Origin: DASTCC01 sp035711465
GTDB taxonomy: Bacteria > Acidobacteriota > Vicinamibacteria > Vicinamibacterales > SCN-69-37
DNA length: 13,806 nt
Assembly: GCA_035711465.1 (NCBI GenBank)
Contig: DASTCC010000227.1
Location: forward strand, 1 to 13,806
Direction of reading: 5' to 3'
Translations under genes and position numbers: made by a program
Shown: one piece after another, positions 6,470 to 11,815 of the stretch
How the letters are laid out: each line of letters opens with the position of its first letter
Position numbering within the stretch: position 1 is the first letter of the stretch
The notes under the pieces: generated by a model
Database searches by the model: none
The model's input: the letters and a program-made list of their open reading frames with translations, nothing else
Told to the model about the DNA's origin: nothing

Positions 6470-7903
6470 ATGACGTCGCCGTCGCCATCCCCGCGCTCCG
6501 ACACCAGCCGCGGGCTGTTCTTCGCGGCTGGCATCGCGATCGCCAGCTGCACCGTCTGGTTCCGCGTTGCGTCCGACGCGCCGCGTCCGAACGTCGTGAT
6601 CGTGACCCTCGACACGACCCGTCTGGACCGGCTCTCGGCGTACGGCTACATGTCGGCGCGACAGCCGACGCTCGATCGGCTGTCGCGCGAGGGACTGACG
6701 TTCGACCGCGCGACGACGGTCGCGCCGCTGACGCTGCCCGCACATACGAGCCTGTTCACCGGCCTGCTGCCGCCGCGTCACGGCGTCCGCGACAACGCCG
6801 ATCCGCCGCTCGACGCCGCCATTCCGACGCTGGCCGAGACCTTGCAGCGCGCCGGATACCGGACCGGCGCGTTCGTCGCATCGGTCGTCGTCGGACCCGA
6901 ACGCGGCCTGGCGCGCGGCTTCGAGCGGTATACCGGCGGGCAATGGGATCGCGAGCGCGCCGGCCTGCCGGCGCAGCGGCGCGCCGACGAAGTGATTCGC
7001 GACGCGATCGACTGGCTGGACGACGTGGCGGGCGAACCGTTCCTGATGTGGGCGCATCTCTACGACGCGCATCGCCCCTACATGCCGCCGGCGCCTTACG
7101 ACAATGCCGGCGATCCCTATCTCGGAGAGATCGCCTTCGCCGACAGCGCGCTCGGACGGCTGCTCGAGGCGATCGACGCGCGCGGTGTCGGCGGGCGCAC
7201 GGTGGTGCTGGTGATGGCCGATCACGGCGAGGCGCTCGGCGATCATGGCGAGCGCGACCACGGCATCTTCCTGTACGAGGCAGTGATGCGCGTGCCGATG
7301 TTCATGCGCGTGCCCGGCATCGCGCCGCGCCGTATCGATGGTGCGGTACGGATCACGGACGTGATGCCGACCCTGCTGGCGTTGGCGGACGTGCCGGCGC
7401 CGGCCGCCGATGGCCGCAGCCTCGTCGATCTGCTGCACGGGCGCGAAGCCGGCGACGACGTCGACGTCTACACCGAGTCGCTATATCCGATGCGGCTCGG
7501 CTGGAGCCCGCTGCGCGCGATCAGCGACGGCCGCTTCAAGCTGATCGAGGCGCCGCGCCCGGAGCTCTACGATCTGGCCACCGATCCGTTCGAAGAACGG
7601 AACCTGTATCGCGATCGGCCGCAGCTGGCGGCGGCGCTCGCCGCACGCCTGATCGAAACGGCCGGCAAGGGCGTCGACGCGACAGCTTCCGCACCGCTTT
7701 CCACCGAGCAACGCGATCGTCTGGCCGCGCTCGGCTATGTGGCCTCGGCACCGCGTGCCGCGCTCACGACCTCCAGCCGTCTGCCGGATCCGAAGGACTG
7801 CATCGGCGCCTATCGCGCCGCGGCCGACACCGCCGGCGACGGCGCACCGCCGGTCAGGCCGCAGTGCGTGCCGCTCCGGAGTTCCTCGCCGCCGCAACGC
7901 TGA
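6470..7903 (+). CDS. Sulfatase-like hydrolase/transferase (alkaline phosphatase superfamily), Thr-type active site, putative lipoprotein
   Basis: 477 aa. The N-terminus has a hydrophobic segment (GLFFAAGIAIASC) ending in an acceptable lipobox, IAS-Cys27, so it is probably a periplasm-facing lipoprotein. The alkaline phosphatase/sulfatase fold follows: VVIVTLDTTRLDRLSAYGY with metal ligand Asp48; active-site motif TLPAHTSLFTG at 88-98; HLYDAHRPYMPP near 196-207; MADHGEALGDHG with Asp251-His252; and RFKLIE with Lys357. In true sulfatases the motif is Cys/Ser-x-Pro-Ser/Ala-Arg, where Cys or Ser becomes formylglycine; here the nucleophile position is Thr88 and the Arg is His92. It therefore cannot be matured as a formylglycine sulfatase and may act as a phosphohydrolase or phosphotransferase; the substrate is unknown. 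The tail ALGYV...LPDPKD is where related acidobacterial proteins continue into TPR repeats, but here it ends after about 40 low-complexity residues. No good Shine-Dalgarno; coupling to the preceding stop three bases away is likely. Confidence 0.9.
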   Translation: MTSPSPSPRSDTSRGLFFAAGIAIASCTVWFRVASDAPRPNVVIVTLDTTRLDRLSAYGYMSARQPTLDRLSREGLTFDRATTVAPLTLPAHTSLFTGLLPPRHGVRDNADPPLDAAIPTLAETLQRAGYRTGAFVASVVVGPERGLARGFERYTGGQWDRERAGLPAQRRADEVIRDAIDWLDDVAGEPFLMWAHLYDAHRPYMPPAPYDNAGDPYLGEIAFADSALGRLLEAIDARGVGGRTVVLVMADHGEALGDHGERDHGIFLYEAVMRVPMFMRVPGIAPRRIDGAVRITDVMPTLLALADVPAPAADGRSLVDLLHGREAGDDVDVYTESLYPMRLGWSPLRAISDGRFKLIEAPRPELYDLATDPFEERNLYRDRPQLAAALAARLIETAGKGVDATASAPLSTEQRDRLAALGYVASAPRAALTTSSRLPDPKDCIGAYRAAADTAGDGAPPVRPQCVPLRSSSPPQR

Positions 7904-8037
7904 TCGCAGACGGCACTGGAGGCAGGCATGTCCAGGACCCGCCGAGTTCGCTCGCGTCCCGAAACCGGACGGCCGCTTTTCGTCGGTCGCACCAGACCAG
8001 CGCGCGCGCCCCGGATCGCGCCTCGATACTCGATCGC
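7904..8037 (+). other. 134-base gap before the permease
   Basis: No gene is supported here. A GGAGG precedes an ATG at 7928, but the frame it opens is Arg-rich and becomes a shadow of the permease. No clear terminator or promoter is visible, so whether the permease is in the same transcript as the sulfatase-like gene is undecided. Confidence 0.4.
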
Positions 8038-10503
8038 ATGTCGATCCTCTGGCAGGACGTGCTCTACGCGCTGCGCATGCTCCGGGCCAGCCGCAGCTTC
8101 GCGATCGTCGCGGTGCTGACGCTGGCGCTCGGCATCGGCGCGAACACCGCCATCTTCACGCTGATCAACGCGGTCTTTCTGAACCGGCTGCCCGTTGCCG
8201 CACCCGATCGACTGGTGACGATCTACACCTCCGACTCGCGCAACGCGATCGCCGGCGCCAACCTGCTGCCGGTGTCGTATCCGAACTTCAAGGACTACCG
8301 CGATCGGGTTACCGGCTTCGAGGGCCTGGCCGGCGCGATGTTCTCGGGCGCGACGTTCTCCGACGACGGCGGTGAGTCGTCGGAGCAGCTGCCGGCGGCG
8401 CTGGTGACCGCGAACTTCTTCGACGTGCTCGGCGTCCGCGCCGTCGTCGGGCGCACCCTGCGCGCTGGCGAAGATCAGCACGACGGCGGCGACACGCTGG
8501 CGATTCTGAGCTACAGCCTGTGGCACCGGCGCTATCACGGCGATCCCAACGTCGTCGGTAAGACCGTGCTCCTGAACGGCCAGCCGTTCTCGGTGATTGG
8601 CGTCACCGCGCCAGGCTTCAAAGGCATCTTCTCGCTCTCGCGGGCCGACTGGGTGTGGGTGCCGATGAGCATGAACCAGCAGCTGCTCACCGGTCTCGGT
8701 CGCGAGATCTTTCCGTTGCGCCGGGCGGTGATGATCACCACGGTCGGACGGCTCGCGCCCGGCGTGACGCTGGCGCAGGCGCAGCAGTCGCTCGACCCGA
8801 TCGCGGCGCAGCTCGAGCACGACTATCCGAAGGACAACGGCGGCCGCGGCGTCGCCGTGCGGCCGCTCGAGGAGGGCGCGATCGGCATCAACCAGCGGAG
8901 TCAGTTCGTGCTCGCAGGCACGGTCCTGATGACCGTCGCCGGCTTCGTGCTGCTCATCGCCTGCGCCAATCTCGCCAGCCTGCTGCTGGCGCGGTCGTCG
9001 TCGCGCGAGCGCGAGATCGCGGTGCGCGCCGCGATCGGCGCCGGACGGGGACGCATCGTCCGCCAGCTCCTGACCGAGAGCCTGGTGCTCGCGGCGCTCG
9101 GCGCGATCGCCGCGCTCGTCGTCGCGCGCCTCGGCCGCGACGCGCTCTGGGCGCTGCGGCCGCCGTTCCTGACCGCCGATTCGGTGTCGCTGACCTTCGA
9201 CGGCCGCGTCCTCGTCTTCACGGTGCTGACGACGATCGTCACGGCGCTGGTGTTCGGGACGCTGCCCGCGATTCGCGCGTCGCGGCCCGACCTCGTGAGC
9301 TCGCTCAAGCAGGGCGGCCGATCCGGCGGGCTCGCCGGCCGCGGCCGCCGGCTGCGATCGGCGCTGGTGGTACTCGAGATGGCGGTCGCGCTCGTCGCGC
9401 TCGCAGGCGCCGGCCTCTTCGTGCGCAGCTTGTCGGTCGCACGTCAGGCGAACCTTGGCTTCGAGGGCGAGCGGCTGGTCGTCGCCAATCTCAACCCGCC
9501 GTCGGTCGGTTTCGAGTCCGCGCAAGCGGCGCAGTACTACAAGGATGCGGTCGAGCGGCTCCGCGCATTGCCCGGCGTCGAGAACGCGGCCGTCGCGCAG
9601 TTTCAGGCCCTCGGCGGCGGCCAGGTCCGGAGCGCCTATCCGGAGGGTCAGGCCGTGCCGCCGGGACAGAGCGTGTTCGTCACGCAGAACCTGGTGTCGC
9701 CGTCGTACTTCGCGACCCTCGGCATTCCACTGGTGCGCGGCCGCCTCCTCACCGACGCCGACACCGCCGGCACGCAGGCGGTCGCGGTCGTCAATGAGGC
9801 GATGGCGGCGAAGTACTGGAGCGGCCAGGACGCGATCGGCCAGCGCTTCGCGTACTTCAACGACACGGTGCCGAAGACAATCGTCGGCATCGTCAGGAAC
9901 TCGACCATTCAGCAGGTCGGCGAAGAGCCTCGGCCGGTCGCGTATCAGCCGATCGCGCAGTTCCCGCCGGCGTTTGCGTCGGTGCACGTCCGCACGGCGG
10001 GCGCGCCGGGACCGCTCGTCACCACGGTGCAGCGGACGATGGACGAGCTCGATCGCCGGGTGGCAGTGAGCGGGACGGCGACGATCGCGACGACGCTCGA
10101 TCAGACGCTGTATGGCACGCGCATGGGCGCGACGCTGCTCGGCGTGTTCGCGGCGCTGGCGCTGGGCCTCGCGGCGGTCGGCATCTACGGCGTGCTCGCC
10201 TATTCGGTGAACGAACGCACGGCGGAGATCGGCCTGCGCCTGGCGCTCGGCGCGGCGCCTCGCGACGTCCTCTGGCTCGTCGTCCGCGACGGGCTGATCC
10301 TCGCCGCCGGCGGCGTCGTCGTCGGCCTCGCGGCGAGCTACGGCCTGGGCCGCTTCGTCGCCACCCTGCTCTACGACGTGCCGCCCAGCGATCCGCTCAC
10401 GCTCGCCAGTGTCGCGATCGTGCTCGTGGCGGTGAGTCTTGCCGCCTGCCTGATTCCGTGCCGCCGCGCGATGAAGGTGAGCGCGCTGACGGTTCTCAGG
10501 TAG
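8038..10503 (+). CDS. ADOP-type MacB/FtsX-like permease (acidobacterial duplicated orphan permease)
   Basis: 821 aa, full length, from ATG at 8038 (MSILWQDVLYALRMLRASRS), the standard opening of this family; no clear Shine-Dalgarno. First membrane helix about 20-46 (VAVLTLALGIGANTAIFTLI), then a MacB-type periplasmic domain (SSEQLPAALVTANFFDVLGV). First FtsX block about 288-465: VLLIACANLASLLLARSSSR, EREIAVRAAIGAGRGRIVRQ, VFGTLPAIRASRPDLVSSLK and a further helix ending GLFVRSL. A second periplasmic domain and a second FtsX block follow (from about 696: VGIYGVLAYSVNERTAEIGL, LRLALGAAP). This internal duplication matches the ADOP family. Relatives such as MacB couple to an ATPase for mechanotransmission or export, but none lies next to this gene, as is usual for ADOPs; substrate and ATPase are unknown. 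It reads in the same direction as the two exported-protein genes 134 bases upstream. Confidence 0.95.
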   Translation: MSILWQDVLYALRMLRASRSFAIVAVLTLALGIGANTAIFTLINAVFLNRLPVAAPDRLVTIYTSDSRNAIAGANLLPVSYPNFKDYRDRVTGFEGLAGAMFSGATFSDDGGESSEQLPAALVTANFFDVLGVRAVVGRTLRAGEDQHDGGDTLAILSYSLWHRRYHGDPNVVGKTVLLNGQPFSVIGVTAPGFKGIFSLSRADWVWVPMSMNQQLLTGLGREIFPLRRAVMITTVGRLAPGVTLAQAQQSLDPIAAQLEHDYPKDNGGRGVAVRPLEEGAIGINQRSQFVLAGTVLMTVAGFVLLIACANLASLLLARSSSREREIAVRAAIGAGRGRIVRQLLTESLVLAALGAIAALVVARLGRDALWALRPPFLTADSVSLTFDGRVLVFTVLTTIVTALVFGTLPAIRASRPDLVSSLKQGGRSGGLAGRGRRLRSALVVLEMAVALVALAGAGLFVRSLSVARQANLGFEGERLVVANLNPPSVGFESAQAAQYYKDAVERLRALPGVENAAVAQFQALGGGQVRSAYPEGQAVPPGQSVFVTQNLVSPSYFATLGIPLVRGRLLTDADTAGTQAVAVVNEAMAAKYWSGQDAIGQRFAYFNDTVPKTIVGIVRNSTIQQVGEEPRPVAYQPIAQFPPAFASVHVRTAGAPGPLVTTVQRTMDELDRRVAVSGTATIATTLDQTLYGTRMGATLLGVFAALALGLAAVGIYGVLAYSVNERTAEIGLRLALGAAPRDVLWLVVRDGLILAAGGVVVGLAASYGLGRFVATLLYDVPPSDPLTLASVAIVLVAVSLAACLIPCRRAMKVSALTVLR

Positions 10504-10524
10504 GTACGACAAGTCCGAGAGCGG

Positions 10525-10530
10525 TATAGT
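10525..10530 (+). promoter_or_regulatory. Candidate -10 box for the zinc-ribbon gene
   Basis: TATAGT, 22 bases after the permease stop and 31 bases before the ATG at 10562, is an AT-rich island in GC-rich DNA at a plausible distance. No -35 match is seen at 16-18 bases upstream, so it is only a candidate. Confidence 0.3.
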
Positions 10531-10561
10531 AGGCGCCCAGCTCCTGAATCGGGTGCCGAAC

Positions 10562-10759
10562 ATGCCCACCCCTCCGAGGCAGTCGTGTCCGTCGTGTCGG
10601 TCGCCGACCACCGTGATGCTCGAGAACATGAGCCGCTACGCGCAGGTGAACTACTTCCGCTGCCTCGAGTGCATGCACGTCTGGAATCTGCCGAAGGCCG
10701 GCCCCGGCCTCGCGCCGCCCGTCGCCGTCAAGGCGAAAGCTGAAGACGCGGACGGGTAA
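10562..10759 (+). CDS. Small zinc-ribbon protein
   Basis: 65 aa from ATG at 10562; a GTG nine bases earlier (10553) would add three residues and cannot be excluded, as neither has a clear Shine-Dalgarno. Two CxxC knuckles, Cys9/Cys12 (CPSC) and Cys34/Cys37 (CLEC), lie 21 residues apart, with YFRCLECMHVW in the second, a typical zinc-ribbon pattern of the DNA/RNA- or protein-binding kind. The C-terminus is an Ala/Pro/Lys tail. No membrane segment or signal, so cytoplasmic. The role cannot be told; the ribbon resembles small stand-alone ribbons found in many bacteria. It is followed after 27 bases by the glycoside hydrolase gene in the same frame, so the two may share a transcript. Confidence 0.75.
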   Translation: MPTPPRQSCPSCRSPTTVMLENMSRYAQVNYFRCLECMHVWNLPKAGPGLAPPVAVKAKAEDADG

Positions 10760-10786
10760 GGAGCGACCGCCCCGGTCGTATCCGAC

Positions 10787-11815
10787 ATGCTGTCGGGCCT
10801 GAACTACCCGTGGCGCGCCTACGGCTGTGACTTCGGCGAGCATGTCTGGGGCGGGCACATCGGCGCCTCGGCGAACGTCCGCGAGATCCAGGACGACTTC
10901 GACGCCATCGCCTCGGCCGGCGTCTCGGTCGTGCGCTGGTTCATGTTCACTGACGGACGCGGCGGGATCCGCTGGAACGACCGAGGCGAGGTCGCGGGCC
11001 TGTCACCGAAGACGTTCGATGACGTCGACGCGGTGCTCGAGACGGCGGCGGCGACCGGTGTTCGATTGTGCCTGGTGCTCTTCGACTACCTCTGGCTGGT
11101 CGGGCGCACGCTGACTCGAGACGACGGCACGCCGGTGTTCCGGACGGAGCCGCGCGAGCTCGCGACGGCCGAGGGGCAGGCGCGCGTGCTCGCGCACGTC
11201 ATCGATCCGTTGCTGGCCCGGTACGGGCGCGGCGGTCCACGCGCGGATCTCGGACTCGTCATTCATTCGATCGACGTCATCAACGAGCCGGACTGGGTCA
11301 CGCGCGGCCTCGCGCTGAAGTGGCGCGGTGGTCCGGCCGGGGCGCGCGTGCCGCGACCGTTTCGGATCGACGAGCTGCGCCGCCTCGTGCGTGCCGTTGC
11401 CGATCGCGTTCACGCCATGACCGGGAGTCTCGTGACGGTGGGCGGCGGACGCGTGCGCCTCGCGCCCGAGTGGGACGATCCCGCCTACGACCTGGATTTC
11501 GTGCAGCTGCATTCGTATCCGGATCGCCGCCACCCGCGCCGCGATCGCTGGCTGCTCGGCCGCTCCAGCCATGACCTGAACCTGTCCAGGCCGATTCTCA
11601 TTGGCGAATGTCCGGGCAACGGCGACAGAATCCATCCGCCCGACCACGAGCCGCCGGCGTTCTCGGTGTCTGACTACGTCGCGCTGGCGCGGGACGGCGA
11701 CTACCTGGGCGCCTGGCCGTGGTCGTTCAAGGGCGTCGATGCGTTCGGCGCGGTCGATCTGAACGAGATGCAGGACGCGCTCGCTACCCTTCGCGCAGGG
11801 CCACGTTCGGATTGA
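10787..11815 (+). CDS. Cytoplasmic GH5-like (clan A) glycoside hydrolase
   Basis: 342 aa. The layout is a (beta/alpha)8 barrel of the cellulase-like clan: LNYPWRAYGCDFGEHVWGG at the start, IASAGVSVVRWFMFTDGRGG near 41-60, VRLCLVLFDYLWLVG near 92-106, DVINEPDW with Asn166-Glu167 as acid/base, QLHSYPD with His242, ILIGECPGN with Glu274 as nucleophile, and GAWPWSFKG near 308-316. The Asn-Glu pair and the later Glu on a predicted strand fit the retaining mechanism of clan A. No signal peptide or membrane segment is visible, so it should be cytoplasmic, unlike most secreted endoglucanases; an intracellular oligosaccharide or glycoside substrate is inferred. The family number is uncertain because overall similarity to named cellulases looks low. 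The start is the only ATG that fits; AAGGAG lies 23 bases upstream, too far to be a normal Shine-Dalgarno. The 3' end overlaps the convergent permease by 32 bases. Confidence 0.85.
   Translation: MLSGLNYPWRAYGCDFGEHVWGGHIGASANVREIQDDFDAIASAGVSVVRWFMFTDGRGGIRWNDRGEVAGLSPKTFDDVDAVLETAAATGVRLCLVLFDYLWLVGRTLTRDDGTPVFRTEPRELATAEGQARVLAHVIDPLLARYGRGGPRADLGLVIHSIDVINEPDWVTRGLALKWRGGPAGARVPRPFRIDELRRLVRAVADRVHAMTGSLVTVGGGRVRLAPEWDDPAYDLDFVQLHSYPDRRHPRRDRWLLGRSSHDLNLSRPILIGECPGNGDRIHPPDHEPPAFSVSDYVALARDGDYLGAWPWSFKGVDAFGAVDLNEMQDALATLRAGPRSD

Noticed and set aside
5360..7438. Long minus-strand open frame (692 codons) opposite the Big-domain and sulfatase-like genes
   Set aside because: The translation is Arg/His/Gly-rich with no domain, and the plus strand there codes for two recognisable proteins. 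Long antisense frames are expected in DNA with strong GC third-position bias.
6073..8037. In-frame upstream extension of the permease frame back to 6073
   Set aside because: The extension is the wrong-frame reading of the Big-domain and sulfatase-like genes. The family N-terminus begins at the ATG at 8038.
7928..8119. Small plus-strand frame with a good GGAGG before its ATG
   Set aside because: 63 codons of Arg/Ser/Pro-rich sequence, most of it overlapping the permease in another frame. The Shine-Dalgarno match is probably chance.
7810..10629. Very long minus-strand open frame (939 codons) opposite the permease
   Set aside because: Low-complexity Arg/Asp/Glu/His translation without motifs; it is the antisense shadow of a clear ADOP permease.
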